DNA from: Cacconaster sp045601245
GTDB taxonomy: Bacteria > Bacteroidota > Bacteroidia > Bacteroidales > UBA932
Length of the DNA: 47,661 bases
Assembly: GCA_045601245.1 (NCBI GenBank)
Contig: JAZRZH010000003.1
Span: forward strand, 1 to 47,661
Reading direction: 5' to 3'
Below, in pieces: positions 33,847 through 42,363 of this stretch. The notes beneath the pieces are model-generated. The model was not told where the DNA came from. It was given only the letters and a program-made list of their open reading frames with translations, and made no database searches. How positions within the stretch are numbered: the first letter of the stretch is position 1; each line of letters begins with the position of its first letter. The position numbers and the translations under genes are program-made.

Positions 33847-34401
33847 ATGGCAAAGAAATGGATTTGCACCGTTTGTGGATATGTTCACGAAGGTTCTGAG
33901 GCACCGGAGCAGTGCCCTCTCTGCAAGGCTCCAAAATCAAAGTTCAAGGAAGTTGTTGAAAGCGGCGAAGGTCTCGCATTCGCTGACGAGCACAGACTCG
34001 GCGTAGCACAGGGCTGCGACCCAGAAGTATGGGATGGTCTCCAGAAGCATTTCCACGGTGAGTGCACGGAAGTCGGAATGTACCTCGCAATGAGCCGTCA
34101 GGCAGACCGCGAAGGCTATCCTGAGGTAGCAGAAGCTTTCAAGCGCTATGCCTGGGAAGAGGCTGAGCACGCATCAAAGTTCGCTGAACTCATCGGCGAA
34201 GTGGTTTGGGATACCAAGACCAACCTCAAGAAGAGAATGGAAGCCGAGGCCGGCGCATGCGAAGGCAAGCTTGCTATAGCCAAGAAAGCCAAGGAACTCG
34301 GCTATGATGCTATCCACGACACAGTACACGAGATGGCAAAGGATGAAGCCCGCCACGGAAAGGGTTTCGAAGGTCTCTTCAACAGGTATTTCAAGAAGTA
34401 A
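33847..34401 (+). CDS. Reverse rubrerythrin / NADH peroxidase, 184 aa
   Basis: A rubredoxin domain comes first (WICTVCGYVHEGSEAPEQCPLCKAP, with four Cys for one iron), then the four-helix ferritin-like diiron domain with ECTEVGMY, WEEAEHASKF and DEARHGKGFE. This order, rubredoxin before diiron, defines the reverse rubrerythrins of anaerobes, which reduce hydrogen peroxide and sometimes oxygen with NADH via rubredoxin. It signals an anaerobic lifestyle with oxidative-stress defence. Codon use is like that of highly expressed genes. It converges with the C11 peptidase gene, leaving a single base between stops. Confidence 0.93.
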   Translation: MAKKWICTVCGYVHEGSEAPEQCPLCKAPKSKFKEVVESGEGLAFADEHRLGVAQGCDPEVWDGLQKHFHGECTEVGMYLAMSRQADREGYPEVAEAFKRYAWEEAEHASKFAELIGEVVWDTKTNLKKRMEAEAGACEGKLAIAKKAKELGYDAIHDTVHEMAKDEARHGKGFEGLFNRYFKK

Positions 34402-34402
34402 T

Positions 34403-35590
34403 CTACCAGACAAGATCCGTTTCCTTGTTCCAAAGGAGGGTCTTGTAATAACGGTTGAGAACAATGTATTCGGGGTTTGGCAGATACATGCCGAATCCCG
34501 AAAATTTATTTATCCTTATCTGAAGGAATGACTCTGTAGCAGCCTTATATGCTATGGCGTCGCTCATCGCCTCCTGGAAATCAGCATATTCCTCAGGCGT
34601 CGAAACGCTGTGGACAATATCTCCAAGATCGAACAGCCAGTGGCAGGAACACCTGTCAAAGACCTGGATAGATCCGGGATCCAGAGACATCAGGGCTTCG
34701 TGATGATTTTTGATAATCGAAGCACAACAGGACGCCAGCCTGTCCATCGCAACAGATCTGACAACGGTCATAGTACCGCCTCCGTACTGCTTGACATAAT
34801 AATCATAATACTCTTTTGCAACAGCCTTAATCGCAGCCTCCTGATCCGGATTGTTGAAAATCTCATCCATCATCATATAGTACGGGAAGCCCTGCGCCAT
34901 GATTTCTGTAGGTGAAATCACCAGATAGTCGCATTTGTCACGGAATTCATATGCCACTTCCACACATCCCATATGACAGGAGTCAAAGAAGATGCAGTCA
35001 TATTTGAAAGGCAGTGCCGCCACAAGGTCTGCAATTTCAATCTCATCATCAGAGGAATAGTCCTTTCCGAATGTTTTTCTCAAATAAGGTTCCCGTCTGT
35101 ACGTTGAATACACCTTGTCAATGTTGATATTTGCTGAGAGTTTCTCATAATAGCCCTTTGGCAGAAATCCGGAAGAATGCGACCAGAGCACAAGATTGTG
35201 GTGCTGCGCCGGACAGAGACTCTCGGCATCCATTATCACCTGCTTCAATGTCTCAACCTTGGCGGAATTCTGGTCGGAAGGATACGAGCATAGCACCGTC
35301 TCCAGGATTGCGCCCTCCGGATCCCTCGAAAGTTTAATCAGTTTCGGACATTCGTCAGGGACGTGATAATACACGAGCAGCAAATCGCTGTCTACACTGC
35401 CGGACGGGATAAAGCCGCTCCTCAACTGCGACATGCAGTCCGGGGCATTCCAGGACAGGGAATTGTTTCCTGCTATATAGATCAGCACGGATGTCTTCTC
35501 CCGCGGCTCCGGCTTATGGGTGCAGGATGCCGCCACAAGCGCGCAGAGACACAGGAAAACGGGCAGGAATATGGATTTCAAGCGTTTCAT
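34403..35590 (-). CDS. Clostripain-like (family C11) cysteine peptidase lipoprotein, 395 aa
   Basis: A lipoprotein signal ends in AASC with Cys23. The catalytic pair is H138 in LVLWSHSSG and C205 in FFDSCHMGC, in the order and spacing of C11 peptidases, which cut after basic residues. YLVISPTEIMAQGFPYYMM follows as in the family. Several C11 enzymes are surface proteases in gut Bacteroidales. ATG 35590 is chosen over 35599 because it begins the signal peptide, MKRLKSIFLP. A DUF486 gene lies 18 bases upstream on the same strand. Confidence 0.85.
   Translation of the reverse strand: MKRLKSIFLPVFLCLCALVAASCTHKPEPREKTSVLIYIAGNNSLSWNAPDCMSQLRSGFIPSGSVDSDLLLVYYHVPDECPKLIKLSRDPEGAILETVLCSYPSDQNSAKVETLKQVIMDAESLCPAQHHNLVLWSHSSGFLPKGYYEKLSANINIDKVYSTYRREPYLRKTFGKDYSSDDEIEIADLVAALPFKYDCIFFDSCHMGCVEVAYEFRDKCDYLVISPTEIMAQGFPYYMMMDEIFNNPDQEAAIKAVAKEYYDYYVKQYGGGTMTVVRSVAMDRLASCCASIIKNHHEALMSLDPGSIQVFDRCSCHWLFDLGDIVHSVSTPEEYADFQEAMSDAIAYKAATESFLQIRINKFSGFGMYLPNPEYIVLNRYYKTLLWNKETDLVW
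34410..34446. other. Compound hairpin at the junction of the rubrerythrin and C11 peptidase genes
   Basis: ACAAGATCC (34410-34418) pairs with GGGTCTTGT (34438-34446, one G-T), and TCCTT/AAGGA (34422-34426/34433-34437) extends it inside. It lacks a T-tract on either strand. It could stabilise or end either convergent transcript. Confidence 0.35.
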
Positions 35591-35608
35591 CGATTCCAAA
35601 GGTATGAA

Positions 35609-35980
35609 TTATTTCTTGAAGGTGAAATAGACCGCTCCGATAAGGCACAGGAATGCCCACAGATTGTTCAGCGACAATTTTTCGGATTTGAAGAAAATGG
35701 TTGTGAATATCACGAACACGATAAGAGTCACAACCTCCTGGATCACCTTAAGCTGCATCAGCGAGAACGGGCCTCCGTTGCCGAGGAAGCCTATCCTGTT
35801 GGCAGGGACCTGCATACAGTACTCAAAGAAAGCGATCAGCCAGCTTGAAACGATCACACCGAACATCCCCCAGGTCGAAAACAGCTTCGGCGTGCCGAAT
35901 TTGAGATGTCCGTACCAAGCGAATATCATAAAGGCATTCGACACAAAAAGCATTGCAACCGTTATTATTCCTTTCCACAT
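35609..35980 (-). CDS. DUF486 / DMT-type small membrane protein, 123 aa
   Basis: Four hydrophobic helices fill most of the 123 residues, starting MWKGIITVAMLFVSNAFMIFAWYGHLKF, with the conserved FFEYCMQVPANRIG loop and KVIQEVVTLIVFVIF. DUF486 proteins look like half-sized drug/metabolite transporters, which often work as dimers. Substrate unknown. It has its own TAnnTTTG box and probably leads the C11 peptidase gene in one transcript. Confidence 0.88.
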   Translation of the reverse strand: MWKGIITVAMLFVSNAFMIFAWYGHLKFGTPKLFSTWGMFGVIVSSWLIAFFEYCMQVPANRIGFLGNGGPFSLMQLKVIQEVVTLIVFVIFTTIFFKSEKLSLNNLWAFLCLIGAVYFTFKK

Positions 35981-36004
35981 ATTGTTTTAGACATAATAAG
36001 ACTG

Positions 36005-36012
36005 CAAAAATA
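36005..36012 (-). promoter_or_regulatory. Bacteroidota -7 promoter box for the DUF486 gene
   Basis: The minus strand reads TATTTTTG, 24 bases before the ATG at 35980. Confidence 0.5.
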
Positions 36013-36023
36013 CAAAATCTTGT

Positions 36024-36031
36024 TATTTTTG
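36024..36031 (+). promoter_or_regulatory. Bacteroidota -7 promoter box for the aminotransferase gene
   Basis: TATTTTTG lies 37 bases before the ATG at 36069 and 11 bases from the divergent box. Confidence 0.5.
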
Positions 36032-36068
36032 CATATTTGGAAATTATTATACATATAACCGTCAACCT

Positions 36069-37280
36069 ATGGGTTCAGGACTACAGATTTCGAAGCGCGG
36101 CGAAGATATGCCGGCTTCCCCTATCAGAAAACTCGCCCCTCTGGCATACGCCGCCGAGGACAGGGGCATCAAGATATACAGACTCAACATCGGCCAGCCG
36201 GACCTTCCGACTCCGCAAAAGGCTCTTGACGCTCTCAAGACATTCGACAGCAAGATACTCGAATACAGCCCGTCACAGGGCAACCGCTCGTTCAGAGAGA
36301 AACTTGTAAGCTACTATGAGCGATACCAGATCAAGCTGACACCGCAGGATATCATCATCACCACCGGAGGCTCGGAGGCCGTGCTGTTCGCATTCCTCTC
36401 CTGCCTCAACCCGGGTGACGAGATCATCGTACCGGAGCCGGCATACGCCAACTATATGGCATTCGCAGTCTCCGCAGGCGCAGTGATACGCACCATCACC
36501 ACAACCATCGACGAAGGATTCTGCCTGCCGAAGGTCGAGAAATTCGAGGAACTCATCAGTGACAAGACCAAGGCCATCCTCATCTGCAACCCAAACAACC
36601 CTACGGGTTACCTCTACACGCAAAAGGAGATGAACCAGATCCGCGACCTCGTGAAGAAACACAACCTCTACCTCTTCAGCGACGAAGTGTACCGCGAATT
36701 CATCTACACCGGCTCGCCGTACATCTCCGCCATGCACCTCGAAGGCATCGAACAGAACGTGGTCCTGATCGACTCGGTCAGCAAGCGCTACTCCGAATGC
36801 GGCATCCGCATCGGCGCGCTGATCACCAAGAACGAGGCTGTACGCAAGACAGTGATGAAATTCTGTCAGGCACGCCTCTCCCCGCCTCTTCTCGGACAAG
36901 CCATAGCCGAAGCCTCGATCGAGGGTACGGAAGCCTACAGCCGCGACGTGTATGAAGAATACGTTGAAAGAAGGAAGTTCCTCATCGACGGCATCAACAG
37001 GATTCCCGGCTGTTACTCACCGATCCCGATGGGCGCATTCTACACCGTGGCCAAACTGCCTGTCGACGACGCGGAGAAGTTCTGCGCCTGGTGCCTCACT
37101 GACTTCAATTACGAAGGCGAGACCATTATGATGGCTCCGGCAGCGGGATTCTACACTACTCCGGGCATCGGAAAAGACCAGGTCCGTCTGGCATACGTCC
37201 TCAAGAAAGATGACCTCAGAAGAGCCCTCTTCATCCTCGAAAAAGCTCTCGAAGAATATAACAAACAGAAAAATGGATAA
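36069..37280 (+). CDS. Pyridoxal-phosphate aminotransferase, aspartate/alanine type, 403 aa
   Basis: Fold-type I enzyme: LNIGQPDLPTP, the NPNNPTGYLYT motif at 174-183 and D205 in FSDEVY. The PLP lysine is K239 in DSVSKRYSECGIRIG and the carboxylate-binding Arg is probably that in AGFYTTPGIGKDQVRLAY. It transfers an amino group between an amino acid (Asp, Ala or similar) and 2-oxoglutarate. The exact donor is not determined. The M49 gene starts 8 bases before its stop. Confidence 0.93.
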   Translation: MGSGLQISKRGEDMPASPIRKLAPLAYAAEDRGIKIYRLNIGQPDLPTPQKALDALKTFDSKILEYSPSQGNRSFREKLVSYYERYQIKLTPQDIIITTGGSEAVLFAFLSCLNPGDEIIVPEPAYANYMAFAVSAGAVIRTITTTIDEGFCLPKVEKFEELISDKTKAILICNPNNPTGYLYTQKEMNQIRDLVKKHNLYLFSDEVYREFIYTGSPYISAMHLEGIEQNVVLIDSVSKRYSECGIRIGALITKNEAVRKTVMKFCQARLSPPLLGQAIAEASIEGTEAYSRDVYEEYVERRKFLIDGINRIPGCYSPIPMGAFYTVAKLPVDDAEKFCAWCLTDFNYEGETIMMAPAAGFYTTPGIGKDQVRLAYVLKKDDLRRALFILEKALEEYNKQKNG

Positions 37281-39267
37281 ATTAAAGACATTAATGCTCG
37301 CTGCGGGAATCGGCCTTGCAATGACCGCCTGCTCCGAAAAGGAAAGCGAATTCAATTACACAGTGGACCAGTTTGCAGACATAGCTGTACTTAAGTACCA
37401 GATTCCCGGCTGGGATGAACTCTCCCTCCAGCAGAAGGAATACATTTACCACCTGAGCGAGGCCGCAAAATCCGGCCGCGACATCATCTGGGACCAGAAT
37501 TTCAAATATAACCTCCGCATACGACACATCCTCGAGGACATCATCGAGAAGTATGACGGCGAGCGCTCCGGCAAAGAGTGGGACTCCTTCATCGTCTATG
37601 CGAAGCGCGTATTCTTCAGCAACGGCATCCACCATCACTATGCCGACGACAAGATCATCCCGGGATGCTGCAGCGAATATTTCAGCAGCCTGATGAACGC
37701 GGCAGGCGTCGAAGCGGAAGAGGCCGATATGCTCATCCACGTCATTTATGACGAGAATCTCTTCAACACGAAGCGCTGTCAGGATGACAGCAAGGACCTT
37801 GTGCTCGAATCCGCAGCCAATCTTTACGAAGGCGTGACAGCGGACGAGGTCAACGCATTCTACGCGAAGATGATGGATGTCAATGACCCTCATCCTGTCT
37901 CATACGGTCTCAACAGCAAACTCGTCAAGGAGAACGGCGTTATCCGCGAGGAAGTCTACAGGGCTGACGGACTCTACGGCCCTGCCATCAGGACCATCAT
38001 CGGCCATCTCGAGGCCGCAGCAGCAGTCGCCGAGAACGATCTTCAGAAGAAATATATCACTGAACTCATCGAATATTACAAGACCGGTGACCTGCGCATG
38101 TGGGACCAGTACAATGTATCCTGGGTCGGTGACATCGACTCCGACGTCGATTTCGTAAACGGTTTCGTGGAGAATTACGGCGACCCTCTCGGACGCAAGG
38201 CACAGTGGGAGGGCATCGTGAACTACCGCGACAAGGAGGCCTCACAGCGCACGAAGACCATCAGCGACAATGCGCAGTGGTTCGAGGACAACTCACCTGT
38301 AGACCCGCAGTTCAAGAAGAAAGAGGTCAAGGGCGTATCCGCAAAGGTCATCAACGTGGCGGTAATAGCCGGTGACAACTACCCTGCCACCGCTATCGGC
38401 ATCAACCTTCCGAACTCCAGCTGGATCCGCAAGGAATACGGCTCAAAGTCCGTCACCATCGCAAATATAACCAATGCATACAATGAGGCCGCCGCCCAGG
38501 CTCCGAAGAGCATTCTTACCGAATTCGCCTGGGACCAGGCTGAGATAGACCTCTGCAAGAAGTACGGCAATATCACCGACAACCTCCACACCGACCTTCA
38601 CGAGTGCCTCGGCCACGGCTCGGGACAGAAACTCCCGACCACTCCGCAGAAGGCTCTCAAGGAGTTCAGCTCAGCCATAGAGGAGTCCCGAGCAGACCTC
38701 TTCGCGCTCTACTACCTCGCCGATCCGAAGCTCGTCGAACTCGGCCTGCTTGACGACCCTGACGCATACAAGGCCGAATTTATTTCTTATATCCGAAACG
38801 GCATTTTCACACAGTTCACCCGTATAGAGCCGGGCAAGAAGAACACCGAGGCCCATATGCAGAATCGCAAGCTCGTCGCCGAGTGGTGCTATGAGAAGGG
38901 CAAGGAGAACAATGTCATCGAGAAGAAGGTGCGTGACGGCAAGACATACTTCGTAATCAACGATTTCACGGCACTTCGCAGCCTGTTCGGCGAATTGCTC
39001 AAGGAGATCCAGCGCATCACCTCGGAAGGCGATTATGAGGCAGCAAAGAGCCTTATCCAGACCTACGCCATCGACATCGATCCGGAACTTCACCGCGAGG
39101 TGCTCGAGCGCTACGCTTCGCTCGACCTCAAGCCATACAAGGGATTTGTCAATCCGGATATCGTCCCTGTCGAGAAGGACGGCAAGGTAGTCGATTACAG
39201 AATCGAATATGTCGAGGACTTCCTGCAGCAGCAGCTCGATTACGGCAAGAAGTACAGGACCCTTTAA
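37273..39267 (+). CDS. Dipeptidyl peptidase III-like M49 zinc peptidase lipoprotein, 664 aa
   Basis: A lipoprotein signal ends in MTAC with Cys20. The zinc signature of M49 is HECLGH at 443-448, the long HExxGH form, with the second-helix glutamates EESRAD at 470-475. DPP III enzymes release dipeptides from the N-termini of short peptides. A lipid anchor would place this one in the periplasm or at the surface, in keeping with peptide scavenging; the M49 proteins of Bacteroidota are often wrongly called dihydrofolate reductases. The upstream in-frame extension to 37210 is rejected because it would remove the signal at the N-terminus. Two hairpins follow at once. Confidence 0.92.
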   Translation: MDKLKTLMLAAGIGLAMTACSEKESEFNYTVDQFADIAVLKYQIPGWDELSLQQKEYIYHLSEAAKSGRDIIWDQNFKYNLRIRHILEDIIEKYDGERSGKEWDSFIVYAKRVFFSNGIHHHYADDKIIPGCCSEYFSSLMNAAGVEAEEADMLIHVIYDENLFNTKRCQDDSKDLVLESAANLYEGVTADEVNAFYAKMMDVNDPHPVSYGLNSKLVKENGVIREEVYRADGLYGPAIRTIIGHLEAAAAVAENDLQKKYITELIEYYKTGDLRMWDQYNVSWVGDIDSDVDFVNGFVENYGDPLGRKAQWEGIVNYRDKEASQRTKTISDNAQWFEDNSPVDPQFKKKEVKGVSAKVINVAVIAGDNYPATAIGINLPNSSWIRKEYGSKSVTIANITNAYNEAAAQAPKSILTEFAWDQAEIDLCKKYGNITDNLHTDLHECLGHGSGQKLPTTPQKALKEFSSAIEESRADLFALYYLADPKLVELGLLDDPDAYKAEFISYIRNGIFTQFTRIEPGKKNTEAHMQNRKLVAEWCYEKGKENNVIEKKVRDGKTYFVINDFTALRSLFGELLKEIQRITSEGDYEAAKSLIQTYAIDIDPELHREVLERYASLDLKPYKGFVNPDIVPVEKDGKVVDYRIEYVEDFLQQQLDYGKKYRTL

Positions 39268-39308
39268 TTGATATGTGTCCCGGCTGTCGGCCGGGACACA
39301 TATCAATT
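39266..39308. repeat. Perfect 19-bp inverted repeat directly after the M49 gene
   Basis: The arms 39266-39284 and 39290-39308 are exact inverses around TGTCG. The left arm includes the last two bases of the M49 stop codon. No T-tract follows on the plus strand; the second hairpin begins one base later. Confidence 0.75.
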
Positions 39309-39346
39309 AAAAAAGGCTGCTGTTCAGAAGAACGGCAGCCTTTTTT
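39309..39346. terminator. Bidirectional intrinsic terminator between the M49 and histone H1-like genes
   Basis: AAAAAAGGCTGC-TGTTC (39309-39325) pairs with GAAC-GGCAGCCTTTTTT (39330-39346) around AGAA, with one T-G in the middle. A six-base T-tract is present on both strands, so it ends both converging transcripts. Confidence 0.9.
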
Positions 39347-39361
39347 ATTGTCTTCCAGCAA

Positions 39362-39535
39362 TTATTTTGCAGCCTCTACGGATGCCTTGCGGAAATCCTT
39401 CATAAGCTTTGCAATGTTGAGAGCGTTCTTGCGTGCGCGTGTGCCGGCAGCCTTATTGCCCTTTACCAACTGAGCCTCTGCGTTCTTCTGGAATTCAGCG
39501 ATCTCAGCGTTGATAGCGTCTACGAGTTCTTTCAT
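39362..39535 (-). CDS. Histone H1-like protein (Hc1 family), 57 aa
   Basis: The minus strand encodes a 57-residue protein beginning MKELVDAINAEIAEFQKNAE, with a central GNKAAGTRARKNALNIAKLMKDFRK and ending ASVEAAK. The lysine- and alanine-rich helical pattern and the NKAAGxRARK core are those of the short H1/Hc1-like proteins widespread in Bacteroidota, presumed to bind DNA. It is small and has no lipid or export signal. It has its own promoter with both elements and a terminator, and its codons (CTC, AAC, CGC, AAG) suit an abundant protein. Confidence 0.88.
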   Translation of the reverse strand: MKELVDAINAEIAEFQKNAEAQLVKGNKAAGTRARKNALNIAKLMKDFRKASVEAAK

Positions 39536-39583
39536 AATTTTGATTATTTAGTTGATTAAAAAATGAATTTTCATATTTGTTGC

Positions 39584-39614
39584 GAAAGTTATGCATAAAT
39601 ATTTAATAAACAAA
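39584..39614 (-). promoter_or_regulatory. Promoter of the histone H1-like gene
   Basis: The minus strand has TTTG (39611-39614), a 19-base spacer and TAACTTTC (39584-39591), one base away from TAnnTTTG. The predicted leader is about 40 bases. Confidence 0.6.
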
Positions 39615-39627
39615 ATATTATGCGATT

Positions 39628-41109
39628 TTATTTGATCTTGTCAGGTGGAAACACGGTGCAGAGACCGTAATTCGGTTTCTTTTCGTCAACACTGATAGCC
39701 GCGTTCCTGCGGTCTGTCGCTGTCCTGGTCGTATTCGTAACATTAGCAGGCAGTTTCGGGAATGAGCCGGTTGCGATATGGGTCAGACAAGCCTTGATAC
39801 TACCCTCTTTCGCATTGAAATCGTGATACAGATCATCCGGCCAGTAGAAATCAGGTACGAATCCATTGTCCGGAATAGCCTGCCCCTTGCCGTTCATATT
39901 GTAGAAGCAGATTGGAAGGAACACCCACTCAAGGTTGGTGTAATCCCCGGCATTGTACCGCTGGTAATCCTTGTTGGAACCAGGATACATCAACACGTAC
40001 ATTCCATTTGGCTTGCCATAGGTTGTGTCGCCGACCATCTTGACATCCATCAGCGGACGCAGGCCGTTGGTAATCATTTCGCTTGCTGATGCAGTGCCCT
40101 CTCCGGTAATCACATACAGATGCTCGATGCCTATTGAGGAGCCGGCAATCTTCTTCCTGCTCACCGGATCATCGACCTCATCGCCGATCTTTTCGGACTC
40201 ATTCTCGGAAGCAAGGATAGTATTATGGACACGTGAAACATATATCTGACCCTTGGAGGATGCAGGGGCGAGATAATTGACAAGAAGCTGGCTGGCGCGG
40301 CTGTCACCGCCACCGTTGTAACGAAGGTCAAGAATCAGCGTCCTGACTCCCGCTGCGCGGAGGGTCTCCATCGAATTCTGGATATCATCAAGGAAATTGG
40401 CCTTGAAGGAAAGGTAATTGAAATACCCCACAGGCTCCTTGAGGCCGGGGAAATCCTTTTCGGTAAATATCTTGGTTTCAAGAGACGAGCGGACATTCAG
40501 TTCGGTCGCCCACTCGGTAGTGAATGTATGCTGAACGCCCTCAGTATCGAGAAATGTGAATGTCTGAGGAGATGCCGACATAGCTAACTCAAAAGAGCCC
40601 TGGATGATGCGCTCCATCACCTCCATATTGCCGACGTGGGTCAGCAGCCAGCCGCGGGTGACGCCCTGCTTTGCAAACGGAGAATCAGGATAGACATACC
40701 TGACATATACACCGTAGTCGTCAAAATACTCTATCGGCTGACCTAGGCTCGCGCCGTATGTACCGGTCACTACGCCGCTCTCGGAATCCACGAAATACTC
40801 CTTGTCACACATCCAGCTCCACCGGTCCCCCTTATAGAGCAGCGCGTCGAAATAATCATATATGTCGCAACCGGTCACCGGCACACTTGCATTATGGTTG
40901 ATAACCTCTTTCTGCCAGTAATAATAGACATCCATATACTCCGTGCGGAGATAATCCTTGGCTGCAAGCTGCTCATCAACGACAGGCTTGACTTCAGGGT
41001 CTTCCGGCCATGGAGCTGGAACAGGTTCCTTTTCGTGACAGGATGCCAGAAGCGGGACAAGCACCATCACGATTGCGGTTGCGCGAAACAATCCGAAAAT
41101 ACTCTTCAT
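39628..41109 (-). CDS. S41-family (tail-specific-like) serine peptidase lipoprotein, 493 aa
   Basis: A lipoprotein signal ends in LASC with Cys24. A helical region up to about 100 is followed by a PDZ-like domain (about 115-200, with DSPFAKQGVTRGWLLTHV), then the S41 catalytic domain with LILDLRYNGGGDS and the nucleophile region EGTASASEM (Ser341). S41 enzymes cut proteins near the C-terminus or trim secreted proteins; the Bacteroidota lipoprotein versions are not assigned. The frame begins at 41118, but MKSIFG at 41109 starts the signal. It follows the DivIC/FtsB gene by nine bases. Confidence 0.88.
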   Translation of the reverse strand: MKSIFGLFRATAIVMVLVPLLASCHEKEPVPAPWPEDPEVKPVVDEQLAAKDYLRTEYMDVYYYWQKEVINHNASVPVTGCDIYDYFDALLYKGDRWSWMCDKEYFVDSESGVVTGTYGASLGQPIEYFDDYGVYVRYVYPDSPFAKQGVTRGWLLTHVGNMEVMERIIQGSFELAMSASPQTFTFLDTEGVQHTFTTEWATELNVRSSLETKIFTEKDFPGLKEPVGYFNYLSFKANFLDDIQNSMETLRAAGVRTLILDLRYNGGGDSRASQLLVNYLAPASSKGQIYVSRVHNTILASENESEKIGDEVDDPVSRKKIAGSSIGIEHLYVITGEGTASASEMITNGLRPLMDVKMVGDTTYGKPNGMYVLMYPGSNKDYQRYNAGDYTNLEWVFLPICFYNMNGKGQAIPDNGFVPDFYWPDDLYHDFNAKEGSIKACLTHIATGSFPKLPANVTNTTRTATDRRNAAISVDEKKPNYGLCTVFPPDKIK

Positions 41110-41118
41110 CTGAATCAA

Positions 41119-41457
41119 TTATTTAACGATATAAACGTCTTCGCCGTCCTCGTGAAAGAAATACTCCTCACGGGCGAACTTCTCAAGTGAATCCTTGTGA
41201 GAGCGCAGGTGGTCCAGACGGTTCTCTTTGCGGCGGATCCCGTCCTGAAGCTGCTCGATCCTCACAGCCTGCTCACGAAGATGACGGCGTGTACGGTACC
41301 AAACCCCGATATTGTTGTTATCCAGAAACAGCATCCATATAATGAACAGGAATGTGACGATAAAAAACTTATTGGTAATGATGCGGAACCACAGCTTCTC
41401 CTCCCTGAGAGAAGAGATGCGGGCGCGCAGGTTATCGTATCTTTCCTTTATGGACAT
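41119..41457 (-). CDS. DivIC/FtsB-type septum formation protein, 112 aa
   Basis: A short cytoplasmic region with a helix, one transmembrane helix (about FFIVTFLFIIWMLFL) and a periplasmic coiled coil (HLREQAVRIEQLQDGIRRKENRLDHL) ending with FAREEYFFHEDGEDVYIV is the classic layout. The protein links FtsQ/DivIB and FtsL in the divisome. It is somewhat longer than E. coli FtsB. A TAnnTTTG box lies 19 bases upstream. The S41 peptidase gene follows on the same strand. Confidence 0.9.
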   Translation of the reverse strand: MSIKERYDNLRARISSLREEKLWFRIITNKFFIVTFLFIIWMLFLDNNNIGVWYRTRRHLREQAVRIEQLQDGIRRKENRLDHLRSHKDSLEKFAREEYFFHEDGEDVYIVK

Positions 41458-41475
41458 CGTGATATGGTAATTTTA

Positions 41476-41483
41476 CAAAATTA
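41476..41483 (-). promoter_or_regulatory. Bacteroidota -7 promoter box for the DivIC/FtsB gene
   Basis: The minus strand reads TAATTTTG, 18 bases before the ATG at 41457. Confidence 0.5.
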
Positions 41484-41529
41484 ACTATTTTCAATTACCG
41501 CACATCGATTTTTGTTGTAAATTTACAAT

Positions 41530-42363
41530 ATGAAAAAGAACAGATACGATTTCTGCCTTCCCACTCTGGGTGGCTCGTGGCTGCTGGTCGCGCTCTTCAT
41601 TGCCGGCTCGCTGGTTTTCGGACTGATACTCGGCGCATTGCAGGGCATTTCCGGATCCTCCGTCCTGAAGGCACAGTCATTATCTTACGCCCTGTCATTC
41701 ATAATCCCGTTCGCCTATATCTTCCTCAAGGCGGGGCAGGCGATGAATGCGGACAACGCCGTCTCCAGACCGGTCAACAGGCTTGACTGCGGCGGGTTGA
41801 AACCGCTGGCCTTTTTCGGCGTAATCGCGCTCACTATGCTGGCTCTCACAGTCATAATCGAGCCGCTCTCGACTTTCATCCCGATGCCGGACAGCATCAA
41901 AGCGTTGTTCGAGGCCATATTCAACAACTCCTCCACCTTCGACCTGATACTCTCCACCTGCATCCTGGCCCCTCTTTGCGAGGAATTCTTCTGCAGGGGC
42001 ATAATGATGCGCGGAATAATGAACCACTCCACTCCGTGGAAGGCAATACTCTGGTCAGCATTTATATTTGCGGCAATACATATGAACCCGTGGCAGTCCA
42101 TTCCGGCATTCATTATCGGAGTATTCTTCGGCTGGATATATTACAGGACCGGATCCATTTGGGCCACGATTTTCCTTCACTGCCTCAACAACTCCACTGC
42201 AGTTGCGCTTTCGAAGATATTCCCTGAAATGGGAGCTGACGAAGGCATCATTGACCTTATGCCGTCAGGACAATATGCCGTGCTTTATACCGTCTGCCTG
42301 GCAGTGGCCGCAGCGTGCATATGGCTGCTCAACAAAAAACTTCCTCACAAATCCGACAGATGA
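41530..42363 (+). CDS. CPBP-family (CAAX-type) intramembrane protease, 277 aa
   Basis: About six to seven transmembrane helices carry the family motifs: E151-E152-x-x-x-R156 in CEEFFCRGIM, H184 in FAAIHMNP and H217-x-x-N in FLHCLNNST. Such ABI proteins cut or process membrane peptides, and some act on bacteriocins. The substrate is unknown. manA begins inside its stop (ATGA), so both are likely one transcript. Confidence 0.9.
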   Translation: MKKNRYDFCLPTLGGSWLLVALFIAGSLVFGLILGALQGISGSSVLKAQSLSYALSFIIPFAYIFLKAGQAMNADNAVSRPVNRLDCGGLKPLAFFGVIALTMLALTVIIEPLSTFIPMPDSIKALFEAIFNNSSTFDLILSTCILAPLCEEFFCRGIMMRGIMNHSTPWKAILWSAFIFAAIHMNPWQSIPAFIIGVFFGWIYYRTGSIWATIFLHCLNNSTAVALSKIFPEMGADEGIIDLMPSGQYAVLYTVCLAVAAACIWLLNKKLPHKSDR

